A stretch of DNA of 64,000 nucleotides, taken from NCBI GenBank assembly GCA_964478075.1, contig CAYZGO010000007.1, forward strand, positions 54,887-118,886, in the 5' to 3' direction. Positions 54,308 to 62,462 of this stretch are shown here, in pieces (the stretch's first letter is position 1; each line of letters opens with the position of its first letter). The DNA is from DAOUEX01 sp034430235 (GTDB taxonomy: Bacteria > Chloroflexota > Anaerolineae > UBA2200). The position numbers and the translations under genes were made by a program. The notes beneath the pieces are model-generated. The model saw nothing but the letters and a program-made list of their open reading frames with translations, had not been told where the DNA came from and ran no database searches.

Positions 54308-55474
54308 CTAATGCCATGCCTTGGTTGCCCTGGTCAGCGCATCACCCATATCCTTAAACATCTTCTGGATTGCTGGCTCATGGAGTCTTTCTTGCACAAC
54401 ACCCTGCACATGCTGGCTGAACTCCAGAGGGTGCGTGCCGAGGTACTTCTCATCCTTGACTTTGGACTGGAAGTCAGGCCACGTAGCGTGGAAAGAGGTA
54501 GCGGCGTCGGACAGATTCAGCGTGAGCGATGGCAGTCGGTACCTGCGTTGTTCCTCGTACACGGTCGCTACGCTGCGTATGAAGCGATCCATACCCTCTC
54601 CCAAGCCGGTGAGCAGTCCCAGGACCTCGGCTACTGATGTCAGGCCAGTTTCGTAATTCGTCTTGCTGCGATTGAGCTCAAGCAGTGGAGTCAGGCGATC
54701 TTTCCACGGCCCCCCAGTCACGGGCAATTCCTCCAGGTTGCTCAACAGGTCTTGCACGGCACGGCGCGTGCTCAGTTCATCAACGTTGGCTGTCAGATAG
54801 TCGAGCCGGGCCTGGAGCTGAGCGGCTTCCACGCTGAGGGCCTGCCATTTGCTCTGCAGATTGGCCTGCCTCTTTTGCAATCCCTCCTTGTCAGCTTGCC
54901 ACGTCTTGCGCACAGCTCTTAGTCCCCTGAGCACATCTTTCAGATTCTCGGCCAACTGTGCGCGTTGTCCGCGCAAGCGACGCCGCTTCCCAAAGTTGGT
55001 CAGCCAACCGATAGGAAAGCGCCTCAGTTGCTTGAGCCGCGTGTCAAGACCTTGGATCTCGCTCTCCATTGATGCGCGCCGAGCTTTCAGGGCCTCCTCT
55101 TGTTGGTCGAGTATGGGGTTCTGCTGGCGCACGTAAGCAACCTGGCGCTGTGCTTCCCTAACAAGATTGTCTGCCTCTCGGCGCTTGTCCGCAGTTTCAC
55201 TTTCCAGTCGGGTGATTTCCTCCTCAATGGCTTTGCGTTCTATCTGTTCTTGGGCCTCGGCCAGCTCCGCAATCTCCACCGGCGGATCCTCAGGGGCTTC
55301 CAGCAATAACGGGACGTACGCAGCAATGAGTTTTCGCCTCTCCTCCAGTTGTCGTGCGTGCAAGTCGTTGAACTGGTACTGGATTTCCTCTATCTCACGA
55401 TAAATGTCGGCCATGCGCTTGCGATTCTCGCGGGTGTACTTGTAGAATTCAGGAAGTGTCATCGTTGCGCTCAT
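54308..55474 (-). CDS. Coiled-coil protein of unknown function
   Basis: 388 residues with no signal peptide or membrane segment. Heptad-rich Glu/Arg/Gln helices run from about 20 to 235 (for example EEEITRLESETADKRREAD), broken near 125-150 by a basic loop with FGKRRRLRGQ. The last 140 residues are helical and end LTRATKAWH. I recognise no family. Tight spacing (21 nt after the radical SAM gene, 22 nt before the zinc-ribbon gene) makes it part of the same pathway. A scaffold or phage-shock-like membrane adaptor are possible roles. Confidence 0.75.
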   Translation of the reverse strand: MSATMTLPEFYKYTRENRKRMADIYREIEEIQYQFNDLHARQLEERRKLIAAYVPLLLEAPEDPPVEIAELAEAQEQIERKAIEEEITRLESETADKRREADNLVREAQRQVAYVRQQNPILDQQEEALKARRASMESEIQGLDTRLKQLRRFPIGWLTNFGKRRRLRGQRAQLAENLKDVLRGLRAVRKTWQADKEGLQKRQANLQSKWQALSVEAAQLQARLDYLTANVDELSTRRAVQDLLSNLEELPVTGGPWKDRLTPLLELNRSKTNYETGLTSVAEVLGLLTGLGEGMDRFIRSVATVYEEQRRYRLPSLTLNLSDAATSFHATWPDFQSKVKDEKYLGTHPLEFSQHVQGVVQERLHEPAIQKMFKDMGDALTRATKAWH

Positions 55475-55495
55475 GTGCTCTCCTTCGCCTGCCCC

Positions 55496-56905
55496 TCAGC
55501 CTAAGCCCACACCACACGCTTGACCCCAGAGGCGACGCCTGACTTTCCAGACCAATGTGTCTATCCAACGGGCCCCTGGCGCAGTAGCTGACAGCTCATC
55601 AAAGTTACCGTGCGAGGCCCAATAAAGTGGACAGGCACCATAACAGATGTGTCGCATTTCACAATTCCGGCACGCAGGCGGTGTGGCGTGCTTGCCGCGC
55701 CAATAGCGGGCCTGCGCGTTGTACCAGAGCTCATCAAAAGACTTGTCCAGCAAGTTGCCAATGCCACGCTCAAAGCTTGAGCACGGCAAAAGCTCTCCAT
55801 CAGGTGCTACGGATAGGAGCCCATCACAACAAGCACAGGACTTGGAACCAAGACTATGCGTAATAGGATTGAAGATGCAGTAGGGTATGGGCGAATACCA
55901 GATGAATCTCACACCCTTTTCCTTCGCCCGTCGCTGAATCTGCTCGATTAGCGGTGCAACCTCAGTGTAGGTGACGTCCACGCCGGTCTTGCGCACAGGC
56001 GTGCCAGTGCAAATGACGACGTTCATGGAAAAGTACTCGGACTGTAGTTCATCTGCGATATAGTCCACCAATTCGAGAATGTGGTCACGGTTGACACCAC
56101 AGATGGTCGTGTTCGTATGTGTATGGATATGCGCTGCTCTGAGCACATGCACGGCACGGGTGGTCCTCGCAAATGCACCCGGATGCCCTACAGCTACATC
56201 GTGGATCTCGGCTCGAGGGCCTTCCAGGCTCACTTGAGCTGAATCTAGACCTGCTGCTGCCAGGGTGCTCACGAATTCTGGGTCTGCACAGCGCAGACCA
56301 TTGGTAATCAAGTTGACACGCATGCCCTTGCCTTTCGCATACGCGATCAACTCTGGCAAGTCTGAACGCAGTGTGGGCTCGCCACCCGTGAAGGAGACGG
56401 TCGGACAGTGCGCCTCGTCAAAGATGCGATCAATGATCTTCTTCACTTGTGCAGTGGTCATTTCTTTGCTTTTATCGCCTCGAGCTGGCGAGTCGGCGTA
56501 GCAGAAGACGCAGTTGTTTTGGCAGCGGTACGTCACCGCAATCTCGGAGAGCACGGGTAAGTCACGTTTGTGCGTGCCAAAGGTCGTCTGCCTCACCAAC
56601 GGCGCACCGCAGACGTCATCACGTAGCAGTGCGGCGATGCTGACCAGCAGCTTGTACAAGTCTCCACGCACACGCTCTTCAGGTGCGCCGTATTCCTCCG
56701 CGACTTCCCTGATCACAACATTCACATCGGGCATACCGTTGTCGTGATAGTACAGCCTGGAGAGCATGGACACGGCTGTTTTGTTTAGATATTGCACGCG
56801 ATTGGGGCGTATGATGAACATTCCATCCTCTGGACGGATGTAGACATACCCCTTGGTTTGTGTTATAAGTTCGTCGGCAAGAGATTGCAAGTCAGAGTCA
56901 GGCAT
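55496..56905 (-). CDS. Radical SAM/SPASM peptide-modifying enzyme with fused PqqD-like domain
   Basis: 469 residues. Residues about 18-95 resemble PqqD (FIIRPNRVQYLNKTAVSML...), the peptide-binding RRE domain, fused to the N-terminus. The radical SAM core has C128-x3-C132-x2-C135 for the SAM-bound cluster and SFTGGEP at 171-177. The C-terminal SPASM region carries Cys at 357, 359, 360, 375, 412, 415, 421 and 425 for auxiliary clusters. This is the domain set of enzymes such as PqqE, anSMEs and sactipeptide maturases. It lies 24 nt after the gene for the Cys-His-Ser-Ala repeat protein, its likely substrate. Confidence 0.9.
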   Translation of the reverse strand: MPDSDLQSLADELITQTKGYVYIRPEDGMFIIRPNRVQYLNKTAVSMLSRLYYHDNGMPDVNVVIREVAEEYGAPEERVRGDLYKLLVSIAALLRDDVCGAPLVRQTTFGTHKRDLPVLSEIAVTYRCQNNCVFCYADSPARGDKSKEMTTAQVKKIIDRIFDEAHCPTVSFTGGEPTLRSDLPELIAYAKGKGMRVNLITNGLRCADPEFVSTLAAAGLDSAQVSLEGPRAEIHDVAVGHPGAFARTTRAVHVLRAAHIHTHTNTTICGVNRDHILELVDYIADELQSEYFSMNVVICTGTPVRKTGVDVTYTEVAPLIEQIQRRAKEKGVRFIWYSPIPYCIFNPITHSLGSKSCACCDGLLSVAPDGELLPCSSFERGIGNLLDKSFDELWYNAQARYWRGKHATPPACRNCEMRHICYGACPLYWASHGNFDELSATAPGARWIDTLVWKVRRRLWGQACGVGLG

Positions 56906-56929
56906 AGTCGTCCCTGTGAAGCGACATAT

Positions 56930-58654
56930 CTAGAACTTGCCTACGCAGGCGCTGTGGCAAGCGCTGTGACAGGCACTATGGCAGACGCAAGCGCTGTGGC
57001 AAGCGCTGTGACAGGCATCATGGACACAGGCGCTGTGGCAGGCATCGTGTACGCAGGCGCTGTGGCAGGCGCTGTGACAGGCGCTGTGGCAGGCATCATA
57101 GCCAGGCAGTTCAGATGGTTCCTGACCGGTGAGGCGTGCCACGCCAGCTTCCAGCCTTGCGGCTACCTGTGAGAACGTCGCCTCGATGCTGCTGCTCACA
57201 TCTCGTGCCAGGCTCTCGATGGGTGTTACGACCTCTTCCGCAGCCCGAACCAGTGGAGATGGCCCTCTTTCGACGCCGGTTTCCAGCACGGCCTCGCGAG
57301 GCCGGTAACGATCACTGATAATGATCCAGGGCGTGTACGGCTGGTACCAGACTCTGGGCCCCAATACGACAGGACGCGGCGCACGCGTAAACTCTTCCCA
57401 GGCTGAACGTATCTTCTTCTCATAGGTTTCTTTCGTAGCCTGGGGGTCCGCATTCCATATCTTGGGCTGTAAAGTTGCCGCTACAGCGTTCAGGATGGCC
57501 GGTATTCTGGCCCGGTCAATTGTGCCATCCTCAAGGAGGGCCTCTACTAATGCTTGTTCGTAGGCGTTCAGGCTTTCATCGGGATTGGTAACCTCCAACT
57601 GAAGGGGGTTGCGGTTGATGATCGTCAGCACACCGCGGTTCACCAAGGAGAGCACGATGAGCGTGATTGTGCGTGCCGAGTTGCCCATGTAGAAAGCCGC
57701 CTCAATAGCGCTCAGGTCTGGGACAACGCCAGGCGTTTCGAACGTCTCGATTTCGATCTCAGGTGGCTCGTAGACAGGTTTCTTCCTGCGCGACCGCAAG
57801 ACAAGTACGACGATAAGCGCTACGATCAAGCCAATGCCCAATGTCAAGCAGAGGACCAAAGCGACCGCCGCTGTAGACCAGCCGACTGCCGCTGGCATCT
57901 CCTGCGGTGTGGGCCGCAAGGGGATGGCTGTCTCGCGGGTGACAGGAACAACTGACGCGCGTAGATAGAAGGGTGGCTGGATTGTGCCACGCGGGGGAAC
58001 CTTTCTCTGTTCAATGTAGATAGAGAGCCAGTTCTTGCCCGTGGCTTCATCAGGTGTGGGGAAGTAGACCCAGCGGTTGAAACCACTCAGGTCGCCGACT
58101 TTCATGCCAGCCTGATTCACCAGGTCATCCGTGACTTGCTCTGGTTCGCTAACTTCAGCAGGCAACTCTATCGGCAGGACAAAGGTGGCAGCCAGCACTT
58201 CGATGGGCAGTTCCCACTGCCCTGATGCCCAGCCGATAGCCCGGTATTCCTCACCATCTATGGTCGTGGGATCAAAAACGGAGCGGTCCACTTCATAGCG
58301 GATGATGAGGGTATACTGGCCGCCAAGGCTGGTGTTTTGTGCAAAGACAGCGGAATAGACGCCGGCCTTACCGGTAGGCCGCAAGGTTACCTTGAAGTGG
58401 CCATCTGGGCCTGTGCCGTAAGATTCGACCAGGGTATGGGGCGATTCCAGTGCGGGAAGTTCGCGAATACGGTCGCGTCCGCTCTCGTGCTCGGTGAAGG
58501 TCAGTTCGTACTTTACCTGCAGCCGGCCATCCTGAAGAACACTGATATAGTACTCAGACTTGTTCAGAGTGACTGAAGCCTGGGCGTGGACGAGCAGGGC
58601 GCACGACCAGAACAGGACGAGGAATGTCCCCAATACAAGAAACCATTTCTTCAT
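56930..58654 (-). CDS. DUF2207 membrane protein with C-terminal Cys-His-Ser-Ala repeat tail
   Basis: 574 residues from ATG 58654, with AGGAGGGG about 10 nt upstream. Signal peptide 1-24, extracellular DUF2207 domain to about 250, and one membrane helix at 260-287 followed by RSRRKK, so the rest should be cytoplasmic. A winged-helix-like part (AIEAAFYMGNSARTITLIVLSLVNRGVLTI) and helices lead to the tail 520-574. The tail is DACHSACHSACHSAC, VHDAC spacers and more CHSAC units, ending VGKF: 13 Cys and 11 His in 55 residues, mostly one Cys every four. Synonymous codons vary between units, so selection seems to act on the peptide. Probable substrate of the adjacent radical SAM enzyme. Confidence 0.88.
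   Translation of the reverse strand: MKKWFLVLGTFLVLFWSCALLVHAQASVTLNKSEYYISVLQDGRLQVKYELTFTEHESGRDRIRELPALESPHTLVESYGTGPDGHFKVTLRPTGKAGVYSAVFAQNTSLGGQYTLIIRYEVDRSVFDPTTIDGEEYRAIGWASGQWELPIEVLAATFVLPIELPAEVSEPEQVTDDLVNQAGMKVGDLSGFNRWVYFPTPDEATGKNWLSIYIEQRKVPPRGTIQPPFYLRASVVPVTRETAIPLRPTPQEMPAAVGWSTAAVALVLCLTLGIGLIVALIVVLVLRSRRKKPVYEPPEIEIETFETPGVVPDLSAIEAAFYMGNSARTITLIVLSLVNRGVLTIINRNPLQLEVTNPDESLNAYEQALVEALLEDGTIDRARIPAILNAVAATLQPKIWNADPQATKETYEKKIRSAWEEFTRAPRPVVLGPRVWYQPYTPWIIISDRYRPREAVLETGVERGPSPLVRAAEEVVTPIESLARDVSSSIEATFSQVAARLEAGVARLTGQEPSELPGYDACHSACHSACHSACVHDACHSACVHDACHSACHSACVCHSACHSACHSACVGKF
56933..57097 (-). repeat. Coding repeat: CHSA units in the DUF2207 tail
   Basis: Nine HSAC units and two VHDAC units, 12 or 15 nt each, with 'gcgctgtggcag/a' words recurring on the + strand. 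It encodes the last 55 residues of the DUF2207 protein. Confidence 0.9.
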
Positions 58655-58689
58655 TCTATCTATCCCCTCCTAGGCCATCCTCCGCCACG

Positions 58690-58718
58690 AATATACCATA
58701 TCCTGCCCTCATTTCCAA
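58690..58718 (-). promoter_or_regulatory. Promoter of the DUF2207/radical SAM operon
   Basis: On the - strand, -35 TTGGAA (58718-58713) and -10 TATATT (58695-58690), 17 nt apart. It would start transcription about 30 nt before the ATG at 58654. Confidence 0.6.
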
Positions 58719-58817
58719 ATAGAGGAGGGCTGACGGCGGCCGGTTGCCGGTCTGCAGTTCACATAACACGTAACACAGTTCGACACTGGGGCTCGTGACG
58801 CAAGCATATCGTGTTCT

Positions 58818-59933
58818 CTACCGCATTTCCCCCACGGCCTGCAGGACTTCCATAGTTTGCTGGGCGCACTTTTGCCAGGAGAAGCGCTTCACCTGGCGCA
58901 GGCCTTTTTGTGCTAACTCGCGGCGGAGTTGATCGTCGTCCAGGATGCGGTGCAGAGCGTGCACGAGTTGTCTCGTGTCGTGCGGGTTCACCATGATTGC
59001 GGCATCTCCGGCTACCTCTGGCAGGGAGCTGGCGTTTGAGCAGATCACTGCTGTGCCACAGGCCATGGCCTCAAGCACTGGCAGGCCGAACCCTTCGTAG
59101 AGGCTGGGCAGCACGAAAGCGCGAGCTCCCGCGATCAGAGCCGGCAGGTCTTCCTGTGGCACGTAGCCGGTAAAATGGACGCGCTCTTCCAGCCCCAGTT
59201 GGTGAACACGGGCAAAGAGTGGCTCATACAGCCAGCCTTTCCTGCCAGCAATGACCAGGTGAACAGCGCTGGTCTGTTCAGATAGGACAGCGAAAGCGTC
59301 AAGGAGCCTGGCCAGGTTCTTACGCGGTTGCAGGGTCCCAACATATATGACGTACGTACCAGGGATCTGATGACGCTTACGAACAGCAGACAGGCGGGCA
59401 CTGTCGCGCAGTGGCGCAAAGCTCACGTCATATCCTGGATAGACGACAGTGACCTTATCGGGTGGAGCATGGCAATGCTCTATCAGGTCGCGTTTCGTAG
59501 CCTGAGAGTCCGCGATGACGTGTGCAGCGGCCCGAGCGTTGTAGCACGTGGCCCACTGCAGGTACCATCTTGCCCAGCGCGTATGCGCCTGTGGATAATA
59601 CAGGTATCCCAGGTCGTGCACGGTCACCACACTGCGCCTGGGGTGGACAAGCGGTAACACGTGTGCCGGCACAAAGAGCACGTCCGGTGGTTTTGCTGCC
59701 ATCTCCCAGGAAAGCCGGACGTGTGTCCATAGTCTCGGGAAGGGCATCGTCCTGATTTCCGCATTTTCCACCGTGGCGAACAGGCCCGGCGCAGGGGGCT
59801 GATTGAAATAGAGGCGATAGCGGTTGTTTCGATCCAGTTGCAGCAGGGCGCGGATGAGGAACAGGGAGTAGTTCTCCGTACCAGTCCTCTCGACGGCGGC
59901 TGCACGGCTGGCGTCAATGCCAATCAGCATCAA
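58818..59933 (-). CDS. Glycosyltransferase family 4 (mannosyltransferase-like)
   Basis: 371 residues. N-terminus LIGIDASRAAAVERTGTENYSLFLI (glycine-rich acceptor loop), YVIYVGTLQPRKNLARLLDAF near 195-215, and GARAFVLPSLYEGFGLPVLEAMACGTAVI near 270-298 with the E-x7-E motif. This is a typical retaining GT-B enzyme of the GT4 family, often mannosyl- or glucosyl-transferring. It is not next to the main polysaccharide locus. Possible roles are glycolipid or protein glycan synthesis. It is separated from mevalonate kinase by 240 nt of repeat-containing sequence. Confidence 0.87.
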   Translation of the reverse strand: MMLIGIDASRAAAVERTGTENYSLFLIRALLQLDRNNRYRLYFNQPPAPGLFATVENAEIRTMPFPRLWTHVRLSWEMAAKPPDVLFVPAHVLPLVHPRRSVVTVHDLGYLYYPQAHTRWARWYLQWATCYNARAAAHVIADSQATKRDLIEHCHAPPDKVTVVYPGYDVSFAPLRDSARLSAVRKRHQIPGTYVIYVGTLQPRKNLARLLDAFAVLSEQTSAVHLVIAGRKGWLYEPLFARVHQLGLEERVHFTGYVPQEDLPALIAGARAFVLPSLYEGFGLPVLEAMACGTAVICSNASSLPEVAGDAAIMVNPHDTRQLVHALHRILDDDQLRRELAQKGLRQVKRFSWQKCAQQTMEVLQAVGEMR

Positions 59934-60173
59934 GTGCTCCTCTTGAAAACACCGTAGTCTAGCCCTTTATGGGCGTGTTTCACCGCAGAGCACGCGGAGA
60001 ACGCAGAGATTTTTAGATTTTGTCTGCGGCCTCTGCGAAGCGTCCCCCGTCGCGGCGGTCGCCCGCAGGGCATGCAGAGCACGAACGGTCGTCCTCTTTT
60101 TGGCGAGGCAGCGTTCTCAGCGTCGTTCACCCCGCTTGACGGGGGTAAATAAGCTCTCACTGCATCAGTCCTG
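59934..60173. repeat. Intergenic interspersed repeats
   Basis: At about 59979-60015 lies 'accgcagagcacgcggag' followed by a second 'aacgcagagattttta' unit, a repeat family frequent in many bacterial genomes. The remainder is GC-rich with 'cccgcttgacggggg', a small hairpin. No gene. Confidence 0.55.
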
Positions 60174-61130
60174 TCAGACAGGTTGTGATGGCTTCACTTC
60201 ACTGATAATGACGTTTACGGCGCCAGCTTCGCGAAGGGAGGCAGCGATGTCCTGGGCTTTTTGCGGCGTAGCCAAAGCAATCATGTTACCACCACGTCCC
60301 GCACCGCAGAGCTTGGCTCCCATCGCTCCAGCCTCACGAGCCGCGCTGATGAGTCTCTCCAGTTCTGGTGACGAAACGGCAAGAGCGTCTAGCAGCCCTT
60401 GGTTCTCGTCCATCAGGCTGCCCAGTCTGGTAGTGTCTCCGGCAACCATCGCTTCCCTGGCGCGTAACACAATGGCCGCAATGTGATCGAACAGGGCCTC
60501 GTACCTGTCGCGATCTTTCTGCCAACCACGACGCACATCCCCAACGACGATCTTGGTGGGGCTAGCGATCCCTGTATCCCCAACGACAACCCAGAACGGC
60601 TGCTCCAGCCGCAAGATCTGAACAGGCTCACCTTTGACGAAGTAGACTGGCTGTTCCAAAGCGACCACGGTGTTGTCTATGCCGCTCGGGGTGCCATGGT
60701 GAATGACTTCGGTCTGGTACACCAGATTGGACACCTCGCGGGACGTAGGACTGCGCCCCAGGTGCTGAGCGAGGGCACGAACGATGGCCGTGGCAATTGC
60801 GGCACCACTGCCCAGGCCCCGCGCGATGGGTACTGTGGAGGACACCGTCAGCGTGAGGTCCGGCATATTCTCGATTCCCAGCCATTCCAGGGTATGCCGT
60901 ACTGTGGCTTCAAGCGGGTAGGCAGGGTCATCGGCTGTGAGCGGAGTGCCAACGTGGTGGTGTAGATTCAAATCGGTAGCGTGGATGACAGAGCCTTGGC
61001 CGCTTGGTGCATCTTCCACAACAGCGCAGGCACGCACTTGGGTCACAGGCACGGCAATAGCCGGCCGGCCGTAAACAACAGCGTGCTCGCCAAACAGAAT
61101 GACTTTGCCTGGAGCGTAAGCGGTAGTCAA
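60174..61130 (-). CDS. mvk: Mevalonate kinase
   Basis: 318 residues from TTG 61130, with AAGGAG 5 nt upstream; an ATG at 61151 would add seven residues and bury that SD. GHMP motifs: APGKVILFGEHAVVYGRPAI at the start, PIARGLGSGAAIATAIV near 100-116, HHGTPSGIDNTVV near 145-157, and GAKLCGAGRGGNMIAL near 278-293. It phosphorylates mevalonate in the mevalonate route to isoprenoids, which in turn supply polyprenyl carriers for glycans. No other mevalonate gene is in the window. Confidence 0.92.
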   Translation of the reverse strand: MTTAYAPGKVILFGEHAVVYGRPAIAVPVTQVRACAVVEDAPSGQGSVIHATDLNLHHHVGTPLTADDPAYPLEATVRHTLEWLGIENMPDLTLTVSSTVPIARGLGSGAAIATAIVRALAQHLGRSPTSREVSNLVYQTEVIHHGTPSGIDNTVVALEQPVYFVKGEPVQILRLEQPFWVVVGDTGIASPTKIVVGDVRRGWQKDRDRYEALFDHIAAIVLRAREAMVAGDTTRLGSLMDENQGLLDALAVSSPELERLISAAREAGAMGAKLCGAGRGGNMIALATPQKAQDIAASLREAGAVNVIISEVKPSQPV

Positions 61131-61151
61131 GGCGTCTCCTTCACAGTGCAT

Positions 61152-61724
61152 GAATGACTACATAACTATACCCCATGAGCATTGCGCTGTCAAAGTCGGG
61201 CGCTTGCCAGATGGAGGTCCTAGCCATTCTCCAGCACGTGACTACAGGATGCAGCGCCTGATCCAGGCGACAGAAACCACCTCCGTGCGAATCGAGTAGT
61301 GCTTGACCCGGATGGCCTCGCGGACCTGGTCAAGTAGGCTTTTGGGATGACTATTGATTTCCAGCCCTCCCATCGGTCTTGGCATTCTGGCGACAACCGG
61401 TGTATACTCATGTTAGGTTTGCAGGTGGGGCTATTGTGCCCGTTTTGCTTCCTTGTGGCAAGTATAGTGGGCAGACGGACTTTCCGCCTAATATGGCCGA
61501 AGGGGGGCTACGTGGAAAAATGTCTGCCTAATATGCGGATGGGGGCGCTAGGTGGAAAAACGTCCGCCTAGTATACCCGACCAGGTGACTAGGTGGACGA
61601 ATGTTCACATAATAACGAGTTAGGCGGCGGGTGCCAATTATCATGGGAGCCTCCTTGGAAGTGGTGGAAGAAGGCTCTTGAAGACTATGAGCATTACTGA
61701 GCAGAAGCTTTTCGAGGAGCACAG
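61152..61724. other. Intergenic region with imperfect tandem repeats
   Basis: 573 nt between mevalonate kinase and the accessory ORFs. The left 300 nt show nothing I can name. From about 61467 four imperfect units of 40-45 bp follow. Near the end is taacgagttaggc (GTTAGGC at 61619-61625), which fits the GTTRRRY core of integron recombination sites. Confidence 0.55.
61467..61630. repeat. Four imperfect 40-45 bp tandem repeats
   Basis: Units start at about 61467, 61512, 61552 and 61593. Each begins gtgg(a/g)..., contains '(c/t)gcctaatatg' or a variant, and ends near 'gcta(c/g)'. They decay towards the right. Confidence 0.7.
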
Positions 61725-62462
61725 ATGACGAATGATGTCAGGAGCCCGGAAGAATTACATCTCCGTCTGAAAAAGATTCTTCTGAATTATGAAATCGACA
61801 ACTTCCGCCGTTATCTTGAGGTTATGGAAGAGAGTTTGAGGAACAGGGCACAGGAAACGTCTACAGAAATGCAGAGAATTGGGGAAGAGATTCAAAAATC
61901 GGGAGAATCAGCGGAACGCAGAGCCGAGTTAACAGAATTGTTGGTCGAATCGTACCGGTTTGACGGGTTTGCCAACCTCATGCGGCAATCATTCTTTGTG
62001 TGTCTATATGCCTTTTTGGAACTATGGCTACTGAGAGAGTGTCGTATAGAAGGCAAGCGTACAGCGAGTGTAAAGCTGTCACCAGGCGATTTACGAGGTA
62101 GTGTCATAGAGAAGGCCAAGGTCTATCTCTCCAAAGTACTTGGAAGTGAGTTCCGATTCGATACCAGCAGAGAGTGGGAGAAAATCAAGAAGTATAAGCT
62201 GCTTCGCAATTGCATTGTTCATAGGCAGGGCAGTCTTACTGGCCTAAGTGGCCTTGATGTCGATCCGAGCCTGGAAAAGTTCGTTGACGATGAAGAGGGC
62301 TTGCACCTACGCGGCCCGGGAAGTAAGATTCTCGTTGAGGGCGATTTCTGTGTAGAAGCTTTGCGGATAATTCATACATTTTTGATGCAAATCCTTTTTC
62401 CACAAGCCGCCGCCCAACCAATCGCTGGTGTCCCTTCAAAGTCATCGTCTGCTAGTCGGTGA
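61725..62462 (+). CDS. HEPN-like domain protein
   Basis: 245 residues from ATG 61725 with GAGGAGC upstream. All-helical, Glu/Arg-rich, with a hydrophobic core near 85-105. The segment KLLRNCIVHRQG (R161-N162-x3-H166) is the RNxxxH motif of HEPN ribonucleases. HEPN proteins act in toxin-antitoxin and anti-phage systems. No partner antitoxin is visible. The last ~20 residues (PIAGVPSKSSSASR) are encoded by attC-like and intron-like sequence, as happens with cassette genes. AT content is higher than in the neighbouring core genes. Confidence 0.6.
   Translation: MTNDVRSPEELHLRLKKILLNYEIDNFRRYLEVMEESLRNRAQETSTEMQRIGEEIQKSGESAERRAELTELLVESYRFDGFANLMRQSFFVCLYAFLELWLLRECRIEGKRTASVKLSPGDLRGSVIEKAKVYLSKVLGSEFRFDTSREWEKIKKYKLLRNCIVHRQGSLTGLSGLDVDPSLEKFVDDEEGLHLRGPGSKILVEGDFCVEALRIIHTFLMQILFPQAAAQPIAGVPSKSSSASR
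62412..62427 (+). other. attC-like R''-L'' sequence
   Basis: GCCCAAC (RYYYAAC core) followed by caatcgctg, directly at the end of the HEPN-like ORF and ending where the intron-like element begins. The element's right flank has cagcga, the reverse complement of tcgctg. A full attC with a matching GTTGGGC was not found. Confidence 0.35.

Noticed and set aside
59979..60020. CRISPR-like 'cgcagag' spaced repeats
   Set aside because: Only two short imperfect units, no constant spacer length, no cas genes; it matches a common interspersed repeat family.
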